NCBI GenBank assembly: GCA_024509875.1
Contig: JAMPIV010008064.1
Coordinates: forward strand, 247,794 to 311,793
DNA from: Oreohelix idahoensis
Lineage: Eukaryota > Mollusca > Gastropoda > Stylommatophora > Oreohelicidae
Direction: 5' to 3'
DNA length: 64,000 nt
Position numbers and translations under genes: made by a program. Positions 1 through 10,213 of the stretch are shown here, piece by piece. The notes beneath the pieces were generated by a model. That model made no database searches, had not been told where the DNA came from, and worked only from the letters and a program-made list of their open reading frames with translations. The first letter of the stretch is position 1; every line of letters begins with the position of its first letter.

Positions 1-230
1 CAGTCCAAGCAGACAGCACACCAGTGGCGCGCAAGAAAAACGGCGGAGATTGTCTCACACAGTTCATGTTGTATAGTATAGCGTTGAATTAATTTCACAA
101 CTTTTGACCTGTCTTTTACACTGTTGACATACGTATCTTTTTTCCGCCATTACCCATTTTTCTTCGCGTACCCCTGAACGTCCTGTCGCGTACCCCCAGG
201 GGTACGCGTACCACAGGTTGGGAACCGCTG
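1..230. mobile_element. terminal fragment of a hAT DNA transposon or MITE
   Basis: The right end, read on the minus strand, starts CAGCGGTTCCCAACCTGTGG, the usual form of a hAT terminal inverted repeat (CAGNGGTTCCCAA). A small palindrome of GCGTACCCC and its complement lies just inside (about 186-210). The element ends at 230, and CCCTAGAC (231-238) would be its 8-bp target copy. The partner end lies left of the window, so the duplication cannot be checked. No transposase coding is visible. Confidence 0.7.
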
Positions 231-475
231 CCCTAGACAATAAGTAATCATAAGATAGTCACAGGGAGGAGACACCTTAAATCCTGGTACAACTTCTTAC
301 CAACTGGCCAGGGTTTTCACAGTCTGACTATTCCTATGATATCCATACACCAGTGCTTATTTCTAAGACTGGCGTATTACTTGTAAGACCAGAACTCTTT
401 ACTGGCATACTATCCTGGTAGCATATGAGATACCTGGATTCTTACATAGATAAATAATTTTAAAATAACCTCCCG
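231..475. other. non-coding stretch with a weak inverted match to the 7037 repeat
   Basis: No coding signal. Read in reverse, about 385-425 resembles 7105-7145 (CCAGGATAG, GCCAG, AGAG, CTGGTCTTACAAG in the same order). It may be a diverged inverted copy of the repeat at 7037-7343 and 49514-49821. Confidence 0.3.
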
Positions 476-3378
476 CTACAGGTATCTAGTGGTATTCATT
501 GGCTTGGCCTGAGTTGTTAGTTGGTATGTGGTAAAAGCTGTATGTGCTGGGTGAGACTTATCTAACATAACTCTGTTCATGTAATTTAGTCTTAACTCCT
601 TTCTCCGTAATTCTAAGGGTATGATTCCTAAAGCCAGCTCTATAACTCCCATTGATGTTGATCTGATTGCACCTGCTATTGTACATAAAGCCTGATGCTG
701 AATTCTGTCTAATTTAATCTTGTTACTGTGTGCAGCAGAGTCATATATTATACTTCCATAATCTATTTTTCCTCTAATAAAAGATTTATAAAAAGTGAGC
801 ATTGTCTTAATGCTTGCACCCCATCCATTACCTTCCAAATATCTTAATAAGTTAGTCAGTCCTCTGCAAGACTCCACTAGTTTATCTGTGTGTTTATTCC
901 AGTTCAGCTGTTGGTCCAATATCATTCCTAGATATCGAGTGGTTTGTACTGTATTAATGTTTTGCCCTTGGATATTTATGTCTATAATTTTATTTTTAAC
1001 AACCCTACCTTTACTGAAGATCATTCCCAATGTTTTATTTGTATTCAGCTGAAAGCCCCATTTTGTTATTCATTTACATGCTTTATTTATTTGCTTCTGT
1101 AGATCCTTATATAATTTTGGCAGATGTCTCCCAGTCCTCCATATAGCAACATCATCTGCAAACTGTGACAATTCCTTTGTTATATCATTAAATTCCTCAC
1201 CTAAATCATTTACCATTATTGTAAAAATTGAAGGAGACATTACTGATCCTTGAGGTATTCCATTTTGCTGTTCATACAGTTCTGATCTATCATTGTTTAC
1301 CTGAACAGTGAAATATCTATCTTGCAGAAAATTCTCTAAATAATTATATATTTTACCGGTTACTCCTATCTTCTTCATTTTAAAGAGAGCAACCTCTCTC
1401 CAGCATTGATCATAAGCCCTAGCTATATATCTAAAAATACTGCCACAGTTTTTTCTTTCTTTTGAAATCCTGATTTTACTTCATGTTCCAATTTAATTAT
1501 CTGATCCATAGTGCATCTGTTCTTCCTAAATCCTGACTGAGTTTGATTATATAAATTATACTTTTCCAAATACAACTTTAATCTTTTATTTGCTATGGTT
1601 TCTAATATTTTACCTAGATGGAAAGTTAAAGAAATTGGCCTGTATGAACTGGCATCATGGGCATCTTTTTCTGGTTTTAGTATTGGAATAATTACTGCTG
1701 TTTTCCATGTTTTGGGAATTTTTCCTGTATTCCAAATTTTGTTAAAAAGGGATGTTATAATTTCTATGGTACTTTTTGGTATGTGTTTCAAGATTTCCTA
1801 GCTCAAGATATCACGCCCTGCTGATGTATTTGTTTTGTCCTTTATTGTATCTTCAACTTCTTCCATTGTAATATCTGCATTCAAATAGGATAAATTATCA
1901 GTATTATAAGGTATTTCTTTACTGAGTTTTTTAAGAAGTGTTGCTATTCTGTTGACTTCAGCCTGTCCTAGATTTTCCTTAGAACTAACTCTATGGTAGT
2001 ACCTGGCCAGCACCTCTGCTTTCTGTCAGTCAGTCTCTGCCCTTTCAGGTCTTTTTATATTAGGTATTATCATATGTTTAGTCCTGCCTTTAATGGCTTT
2101 TAACTTATTCCACACATCTGTTGTAGAGTTTGTTGTAAGGTTCAGTGTTTGGCAGAAATTTCTCCAATGATTTTCTTTTGCCTTAAAAGTATTATTCTGT
2201 TTAATTCATTTCTTATGTTCTTATAAATATCTAAATTATCTTCAGATCTATGCTTTCTATATTCTTGTAGAGCTTGTTTTCTTTGTTTTTGAATTTCTGT
2301 ACATCTAACTGTCCACCATGGTACTGGGTTTTTGTTCCAATGTTTATTCTTTTTTGTTTCCTTAATGTGGTGTGGAATTATGTGTTCTGGCATATATGCA
2401 TGTGGGATATGTTTAACAGCTATTATTAATATTTCTTGTGTGAGATTATCTGCAAATACATCTATATTTTCATTTTCTATATTATTCTTTTTTATCTCTT
2501 CCATTTCTACCTGAAAAGCTACCCAATTAGCTTTATTATGGTACAATTTTGGTTTTTCTACCAGTTTGTTAGGTTTGTAATTATCTTTTAGTGTTATTTC
2601 AATGGGTAAATGATCTGAATCTGTATCCCCAATAACTTCCCATTTTGCATTAGCAAGATTTGGTGTTACAATGCTTATATCAATAGCTGTGTCTTGCTGA
2701 TTTGCACAAGGGTTAATTCTTGTTACTGATCCATCATTCAGTATTATTAGTTCATTGTTTTCAATGAAGTCCAACAATAGTTTTCCTGATTTGTCTATTA
2801 CATTGCCTCCCCAAGCTGTATGATGAGCATTGAAATCTCCCACTATGATAGTTCTGTTGTTTTTTCTTTTATTCACTTCTGAGATATCTCTTTCGTTTAT
2901 GTTTCCACTTGAACAGTAAAGGTTAACTAGTTTTATTTCTTCTAACTCAGTAGACACTGTTATAGTTATTCCTTCAAAATTTTCTGTTTTAAATGATTCC
3001 CAATCAGTTATTATATATGTTTTATTAATAAGAAATGCCACACCTCCTCCTTTTTGAGTTTTTGGCCTATCATTTCGAAAGACTTTATATTCAGGGATGG
3101 TAAAACGTTGACTCGGATTAAGATGAGTCTCCTGAATGGCAAATATTACTTTAGATTGTTTATACGAGTACATGATAGGAAACTCTTTACAGAGCAATAC
3201 AACAGGAAGCAATCTGATCATCAGAAGGGTCCCCCCATCCGACAAGTGTTTCGGCCCGATTACTCCTTTACACTCTAAAAAGGGGGGGGGGGGGCGGACC
3301 CACTTGGGTCATGACTCCCAAGCGTCTCAGCTTCCTGTTGTCTTGTATCGAAAATGAACCCATTTCACTTATGGTAGC

Positions 3379-3639
3379 TAGTGCCCTAGATATGGAGAGT
3401 TACGCCAATTAAGGTTTGGCCGCCATTTTCGGCTGAACCCGTATCGCAGGAAAATGGACCCAATCGCGACTTTCAGACCCAATTTGCATTTTCGTTTAAG
3501 TTAACTACTAATTTGAAATAAAATTAGCTGCAAATACAGTAGCACATATATGTATCTATTCCATTTTACTGCGATACGGGTTCAGCCGAAAATGGTGGCC
3601 AAACATTAGTTGGCGTAACTCTCCATATCTAGGGCACTA
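3379..3639. mobile_element. 261-bp MITE with long terminal inverted repeats, hAT-like
   Basis: Both ends read TAGTGCCCTAGATATGGAGA inward and the arms stay complementary for about 70 bases. The flanks are ATGGTAGC (3371-3378) and ATGGTAGC (3640-3647), an 8-bp target duplication. The homologous site at 51246 has an empty ATGGCAGCAAC, which confirms the insertion. TAGTG ends plus an 8-bp duplication fit hAT, but the superfamily is inferred. No coding capacity. Confidence 0.85.
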
Positions 3640-3949
3640 ATGGTAGCAACTTTTAAATCCACAACGCCAGCCGTGGAGGCAATTGTGAAAGTAACAAAGA
3701 GAAGACAAATTATTCCGTTCGTTCCGTCGCCCTTCACAACTAAGGACACACACTGAGACACTAGCGCGCAGCCGACGAGCCTTAGCCCCTGCGCGCCGCA
3801 AGCCACTGAAATTCTGTTCCTGACACCCCCTATAGTATACATCGCCTGTTGCCCCAGAGTCGCAGCCCTTTCACTAGTACACCAAAAAATAAACTCAGAG
3901 TTGCGGACTTAGAAAAATGTTGGTGTTTTCTGTACCGCAGCGTTTATTG

Positions 3950-4599
3950 TCACGATTTCCATTGCCCACTGCGGTTGTTCCACAGCCAGCCTGATGCCTT
4001 TTCGACAGTTTCACTAAGCCTCTTCAGTGCTCTTGTTCTAGACTGTCCCCTCAGCCCCACCAGTTTCAATAAATCATACACTGATGCAACCACAAGCCCT
4101 CTTGCGCTCACTTCAACCGCCATGACCCTTGCATTGAACCCATCGTGTCTCAGATCCGCGGCCAGATCGCTATACTTGGCCGCTTTGAATGAATGTTGCT
4201 CGTCTAATCTGGATTCAAATGGCACGGTCAGTTCAATCAGTATGACCTGAAGAGTTGCTGAAGAATGAAGCACTATATCCGGCCGTCTCCGTGATTTTCT
4301 GATACTCTCTGGATATGCCCCCCGTCCAGGTAGGTCTACCGCCATCTCCCAGTCGTTTGCACAGTCAAGAAGAGATGGTAAACTGCTACCAGGTTTACTC
4401 GGTTTGGGGTGTGCTGCCTTTCCTGCCCTCAGAAAGTATGTGTTTGCGTTGTCTGGCCGGACTTTGCTATTCGCTTTCATTCTTGCCTGATCTATTGTCG
4501 CAGCAAGCTCATTTAGCACTTTGTTATGGCGCCAAGTGTATCGCCCTTGCCCTAATGCCACCTTACACGCCGAGAGCACGTGTTCAAGTGTCTGCCTCC
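3950..4599 (-). pseudogene. C-terminal restriction-like endonuclease domain of the LINE (copy A)
   Basis: Visible in order: the end of the CCHC motif (the HVLSAC part, without its first two cysteines), then GRYTWRHNKVLNEL, then a PD-(D/E)XK core RRPDIVLHSS with ILIELTVPFE, then an arginine-rich C-terminus ending WLWNNRSGQWKS. This arrangement (CCHC followed by PDxxL...ELTVP) is the target-cleaving endonuclease of R2/R4/CRE/NeSL/Hero-type LINEs. RT is absent because the copy is truncated at 4599. The frame is open over about 215 codons and agrees closely with the copy at 51534-52034. Confidence 0.8.
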
Positions 4600-4728
4600 T
4601 GTATATTTTTTTTGGCACTTCTGCAATTCCACTGTATTATTCTAATATTCTGTACGTCCATTAATTAATTGTTAAGTTTGTTATAGTGTTGTACTCTTTT
4701 ACTCTGAGAAGTGTATAATATATTTATT

Positions 4729-6298
4729 TATTTGTTAACAACAAAGTCTCCTAGATTTTTGGTTTCTCTGTTAAAGTGAGTTTGTAGTTCAGTTTGAAGA
4801 TTTAGCATAAAGGCTTTCACAATGTTTGATACAGAATGAATAAGTTTTTGACAATCTGTCATTTTTTTCATTCCACATTTCTTCTAGTTGTTTTTTATCT
4901 GTTCGCTTTTGTTCACTCATTATGAGTTGTCTTTCTGACTCAATCCTTTTCAGTAAATCTTCATCCTCTTCTTTGAGTCATTCTCTTCTATGAGTTCTGC
5001 TAATTTAGCCACATCTTTAGCTATTTTATGCTGTATGTTTCTCATGGTTTTCAAGATTTCTTCTGCCTTTCTCACTGTATCTTCTGTTATCGATGATTTG
5101 ATTATTTCACTTTCTTCTGGTAGATTGCTATCTTTTGTCAGTATTTTTTGTACTTTATTTTTCTTTTTCGTTATTTCAGCATTTCTGATTCTGACTGTGA
5201 TTTCTCTTGGTGACCAAGTTGTAGATGTATCGACTTATGATTGATGTTGTTGTAGTGCTACTTTGAATGGTGTGTTAGTATTGACTGATTTTATTAGAGC
5301 TAGTTTTGTTTGTTGGTAATGTGGACATCCAAGGAAACGTGCACTGTGGTTTCATAGACAATTTGCACATTTTCTGTTTATATTTCTTGTTCTGTAATCT
5401 TTATCATCTTCTACTAATTTGCAGTGATCATAGGGGTGGTCCCCTGCACAATATCGACATCTAGGCTTACTTCTACATGTTCTTTTGGTGTGGCCAAATT
5501 TCTGGCAGTTTGAGCATTGAATGACTGGTGGTATGTAAGCTTCTGTTTTGATTTTAGTACTGCCACTGAAGAAATGTGATGGGATTTCTCGCCCTTCTAA
5601 TGTAACTATTATTACAGTTGAAGTTCCTAACTGTTGCGATATCCTTTCCAGTTTAAAAATCCTATATTTTGGATTTTCTGTTTGTAGTCCAGTTCTTATT
5701 TCTTCCTCTGGAACTGTTACGGGTATCCCTTTAATTACACATTTCCTGGTTTCTTTGACTAATTCTAGCTTAGCTTTAATGCTGTGTGCCAATTCTACTT
5801 GAACAGGACTTACTTCAATTTGTTTTATTAAAGCTTTTGACTTTTCAGTCATGTTCATTGTGAGTATTATGCCAAAATTTGTTCTTTTTATGTGTGTTAT
5901 TGATCCTTTATCTATAACTGTTTCTAGTACATTAATGATCTTACTGTCTGGTAATGCTCTAATACTTACCACATTGCCACTGATTTGATAAATTCTTAAC
6001 CTTGGGAGGTTTTGTTCAACTTTATGAGTAGGCCTATTGATTTGTTTGTCTTTCATAAGGTTCTCAACATCCTTATTCTTTGAATCAATGTTCAGAATAT
6101 TGGTTTTCTCTATCAATTTACTGTGACATCTTCCTTATTTCTTAATTGTTTCTTTTGAAGCTTGTATCTTCTGTCTTTCCTTTTCTCTATTCGTATTCCT
6201 GATTTCCCCTTGATCATCATTCTGTGAGTCAGCTTGTACTATTTCAGCCCATGATTTTCTGGATATACTACCTGTTTTCAATCTTGTAAGAGCTGGCA
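4729..6298 (-). pseudogene. LINE ORF1, gag-like nucleic-acid-binding protein, broken
   Basis: The longest clean frame is 5352-6116. It contains a probable RNA-recognition-like region followed by zinc knuckles CSNCQKFGHTKRTC and CRYCAGDHPYDHC. A third knuckle, starting CANCL and continuing with H and C after a stop codon at about 5350, shows the original protein ran on. A charged, helical C-terminal part can be followed to a stop near 4729, about 70 bases before the ORF2 ATG. Such proteins coat the LINE RNA and chaperone nucleic acid. The N-terminal part runs into the inverted repeat at 6226-6298, so the true start is missing. Stops and frameshifts mark it as dead. Confidence 0.75.
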
Positions 6299-6376
6299 AG
6301 ACATGCCAGCTCTTACAAGATTGAAAACAGGTAGTATATCCAGAAAATCATGGGCTGAAATAGTACAAGCTGACTC
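6226..6376. repeat. perfect inverted repeat, 73-bp arms, 5-nt loop
   Basis: Arms 6226-6298 and 6304-6376 are exact reverse complements, separated by AGACA. The left arm is LINE ORF1 sequence. The right arm is the same sequence inverted, after which homology to the LINE ends. The structure marks the 5' junction of the LINE copy, as after twin priming or snap-back synthesis, or it is an assembly or library foldback. Confidence 0.9.
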
Positions 6377-6403
6377 TTTTAGAATAATTGTCCTTATTTA
6401 ACT

Positions 6404-6985
6404 TTAAATATACAGAATAATATTTAGTAGTTTTGTAAGTAACACTAAAAATAGCCTTAGTATTGCTTTAACATTAGGAAAAGCTAAATGAATCTTGTCT
6501 TGAAAAATAACCTGATACAGATCTTGATGACATAGATGTCCTTTTCCTGAATGATTTTGCTTAATATAAGGATGGGAGTGCTTTAGTTCTCCAGTGAGAT
6601 TAATATCAACATCGTCTGGACAATCCTTCGTCAAAAGTTCTACAGCTTCACTCAGTTGTTCCCATGAAGCTTCTAAATCACGTAAAAATGAAAACTTGAT
6701 TGCAGCCTAATTATAAACTGTTGCTATTGTCTTTAATTTAGCTTCAAGATCATCAATTACAGGAATACAGGACTTCACTTCAAATGTGTCTCTTGGAGAA
6801 AGCTCTTCATAAGCGTCGGGAGCAGTGCTATTATTATTTTTTTTCTTTAGTGACTGTCCTTCTTTTCTTCGTACACTTATAGTCTACACCAGGCAATCTT
6901 CTTTTTGCTTCTTGTTCAACATCATCAAAACGATTTCGAGTATCTTTCACAAAGTGAGAAGTGATGTATAATGCTTGGTGCATGT
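6404..6985 (-). pseudogene. C-terminal remnant of a hAT (ZMYM-like) transposase
   Basis: The minus-strand translation gives DVNINLTGEL-like text, then YQVIFQDKIHLAFPNVKAIL and RLFLVLL. It resembles the region just before the dimerisation block of hAT transposases related to zinc-finger MYM proteins (FPNV..ALRIFL). The upstream frame (about 6640-6985) reads EVKSCIPVIDDLEAKLK-like and FVKDTRNRFDDVEQEAK-like text in broken frames. The ERSFS dimerisation block itself is lost. No termini were found. Identification is by pattern only. Confidence 0.5.
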
Positions 6986-7036
6986 GTTGAATGTAAACTT
7001 TGGATCCTGAAGGGCCTTGCTAGTTTTGTGAAACTC

Positions 7037-7486
<450 letters not shown>

Positions 7487-7594
7487 GAGGGACGGTCAAA
7501 AAGTAATGCCTCGTAATTTTTAATTTCATTCAATATGCAAGAAAACAGATAAAATTCACATTGAAATGTAGCCCCAAGTCTGAACTTCAAAAAT

Positions 7595-8298
7595 TTATTT
7601 CTCAATGTAGTCTTTGTTATTTGTTACAGTTTTTATCCATCTTCTCACAAGGGCATGTATCCCCGCACGGTAAAAATTTGTCCTTTTTCCTAAACTACTG
7701 GCGTACGGTGTCCTCAAAGTGATGTCCGTGAAGATCTTCTTTCAGTGGTCCAAACAGGTGGAAGTCAGAAGGTGCAAGATCGGTTCTGTAAGGGGGATGT
7801 TGTAATGATGTCCAGCCAAATTCTGCAATCGCATCAATGGTGCGTTTAGCGGTGTGTGGCGTGGCATTATCGTGCAACAGTAGTGCAGTTCTCTGATCTT
7901 TTAATGGATAAAGTTGCCGAAGACGACCTCTAAGCTTCTTCAAAGTTTCAATGTAACGGTCTGCATTCACCGTGTTTCCCTGTTCCAAGAAGTCTAGAAG
8001 AATCACACCCTTCTCATCCCAAAACACGGAGGCCATAACTTTCCCTACATATGGTGAACTTTTGAACTTCTTTCTTGTCGGCGATGTTGTGTGATGCCAT
8101 TCCATTGACTTCCTCTTGGATTCTGGTTCAATTCCATTGACTGCCTCTTAGATTCTGGTTCAAAAAAATGAACCCAAGTCCCATCACCTGTCACAATATT
8201 CGATAAAAACTCTTCTCCTTCAGTTTCGTAACGGTGCAGGAGGTTGATGGCTATGGTTTTCCTTGTTTCTTTATGTCTGTCTGTCAACATTCTGGGTA
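7595..8298 (-). pseudogene. mariner transposase, C-terminal catalytic part (copy 1)
   Basis: The transposase would bind the inverted repeats and cut and paste the element. On the minus strand the sequence enters from the LTR-1 junction with LTDRHKETRKTIAINLL, then TGDGTWVHFFEPESKRQSM (first catalytic Asp), LLHDNATPHTAK (second Asp) and LAPSDFHLFGPLKEDL (third Asp, 34 residues later, giving DD34D). A 37-bp tandem duplication at about 8105-8165 (two copies of GATTCTGGTTCAA) and a stop near 8046 disrupt the frame between the first two aspartates. Related to the SETMAR-type mariners of animals. Confidence 0.85.
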
Positions 8299-8303
8299 CC
8301 CAC

Positions 8304-9187
8304 TGTTACATCGGATTTTCCTGCCGATGAACAAAACTTATTATCACCACTTACACAGATTGTATCGTGCTTCATTGTTCCATTGTTATTAGTTTTATTC
8401 TGGTTGTTGCCACCGTTTGTTATGGTATTCTCTGCTAACTTCCATGTGTGCCGGTTTATAATCACTGTTTTGTTGTAATATTAGTTTTGATAAATACTTC
8501 AAATGGTAGAGCTTCTAATGCCGTGCTGACAAACATGAATAGTGGGTCAATAGTCTGAACTTTCAATAATATCAACTGATAAGTCCGTGGTGTTCAGAGT
8601 CCGAACAGAGTACAATTTAATAGCACATCACATCCAAATAAAATGCAGTTCATCAGAATTCAATTAATACATCATAATTCGTCACTTCCTTCAGTCGTGG
8701 TACAGTCAAGCTATTTACTCGTGATTCCTAGATAGGCAATCCGGTATCGAACAACTCAACTTACGCGACTAAGGTGACCTTCTTGGATACTTTCCATTAA
8801 GATTGCTCCCGAAAATACATTCTCCTCTTCGAACATAAATCCCGTTCATCACTGAGATATAATATTGTATCCACTAAGTACAGGCTGACCCAAATACCTA
8901 TTCATCAAGAAAATCCTTGATATCAATATCCTTCTACTGGGAGACTTCAAAAACTTCCGTCCGTCTAGGACCAAATATAACAACATATGGGTACAAATAC
9001 AATGTTGTCACGTGCTACCTTACCAACGCGACACGTCACATTAAAACTACGCAAATTATGCTCCTCGCTTTCAACATCGTAAAGCAAAAACTATAATATA
9101 TCTCTATTGCAGTTCAACAACTAAAATGTGCAACTTTTATCCGAGCTTACTACCTAGTTGCTACAAATCATATATCCTCTTGTAACA
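8304..9187 (-). repeat. LTR-1 3' long terminal repeat
   Basis: 884 bases, seemingly identical to 16465-17348. In element orientation it follows the purine tract at 9188-9200. A short inverted terminal TGTTACA...TGTAACA is present. Confidence 0.92.
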
Positions 9188-10213
9188 TTCCCTTGGCCGA
9201 CGGGGTTAAAAAAAAATCTAGACTATAGATTTTTTTTTTTTTTTAAATTATGGGTATGTGAAAAAAATGTTAAAGATTATCGATCTACGAATCACGTACT
9301 ATCGTCGAAGATCGTAGTCAAATTTAAGTCCATGTCAACAGAAAGAAATGTCAACTATCAAACCGTGACTAATTTATAAATACTTATGTCTGTGAAGAAA
9401 GTTCTAACTTAATTAGTACGAATAGAAAATGGTAATTAAAATTATAGTATAAATTAATGAGTCATAATATTAACTAAATGTAGACTGAGTAGTATCTTAT
9501 AGAATATAATTTATCCTAAGTAAAGGAAAGTAAGAATTAATAGCTAAGGAAAGAAAAGAAAAATTGTAAGAAAAGTAAGAGAGTAGTTAATAATGTATTA
9601 AAAGAAAGTAAAAGTAAGTTAATAGACTAGAATATAATAGATGTAATAAACGTAACTTATAACTAACTTAGTATGTGAATTAACAATATAGAATTACTAT
9701 ATATTAATATTATGTTAAAGTAAGTTCATACATACATATAAAAATGAAACAATTAATTAGCTAGCATAACTATTTTATCTATTTGTGTTTTGCTGTATGT
9801 ATATTACTTCTTTTATTATTATATTATTTAATCATAATACTATTAAGTAATGTCATTCCCAAGAAATACGTTGTCCTTCTTTCGTAAAGTTCCAAGAATA
9901 TCACGTTATCATTCCGACGAAAGTATATGAAAATATATCTGTATGTCACTTTGTTCCTATTTTCACTTTTCATCTTGAATGTATCCTATTTGAATTCGAC
10001 TGAGTCACGATTGGACACTAACCAAAGTCCGTGCACATATTCACAACGTTGTCAATGTTATGTGATTATTCTACTCGGATTGTTACAACTTTGAATGTGC
10101 GTAGACTTCTTCTTTGTCAACTTGTTTGACCTGGAATTTTGTAAGTTTGTAAACTCTTGCAGAACATTCAATAAGTGTCAGTTTCATCACCAAGTTCTGG
10201 TTCCATGAGTTAT
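9188..10213 (-). other. LTR-1 3' untranslated region
   Basis: AT-rich, about 1 kb between the RNase H stop region and the 3' LTR. It holds oligo-A/T tracts near 9208-9245 and many stops on both strands. No env-like or other gene is visible. Confidence 0.7.

Larger units (their letters stand above)
3172..4599 (-). mobile_element. 5'-truncated LINE with restriction-like endonuclease, copy A
   Basis: The segment matches the 3' part of the long copy at 51054-64000, including its 3' non-coding region (ACCCAAGTGGG, then the GAGTTTCCTATCAT end). It stops abruptly upstream at 4599 within the coding sequence, the usual 5' truncation of LINEs. It lies inside ORF2 of the I/Jockey LINE, between codon ~21 and the AIQETHL motif, in the same orientation. 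I could not define a target duplication. A poly-G run is at about 3282-3295 and a 261-bp MITE sits inside at 3379-3639. Confidence 0.8.
476..4661 (-). pseudogene. LINE ORF2: APE endonuclease plus reverse transcriptase, broken
   Basis: ORF2 would nick target DNA and copy the LINE RNA by target-primed reverse transcription. The start is the ATG at 4661-4659, followed by MDVQNIRIIQWNCRSAKKNI, the classic N-terminus of Jockey-type endonucleases. After about 21 codons the frame is cut by the inserted LINE 3172-4599 and resumes near 3160. Endonuclease motifs there are AIQETHL, KGGGVAFLI, VGDFNAHHTAWGG and SDHLPIEI. RT motifs follow in separate frames: YRPISLT (about 1635), PQGSVMSPSIF (about 1245) and QFADDVAIW (about 1145), then the post-RT region 476-1030. 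At least four frame breaks (near 2020-2140, 1795, 1400 and 1050) leave it non-functional. Confidence 0.85.
476..6303 (-). mobile_element. decayed I/Jockey-superclade LINE with ORF1 and ORF2
   Basis: Reading leftward from about 6298 there is a zinc-knuckle ORF1 (to 4729), then an ORF2 starting at 4661 with endonuclease and reverse transcriptase. This two-ORF layout, the three CCHC knuckles and the FADD-type RT place it in the I/Jockey group of APE-endonuclease LINEs. A domain after the RT ending in a PLELRRKEL block is of the kind seen before an RNase H in I-type elements, but the copy stops near 476 with no RNase H. Frames are broken many times. ORF2 is split by a second LINE (3172-4599). The upstream end terminates in a perfect hairpin (6226-6376). 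Confidence 0.85.
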
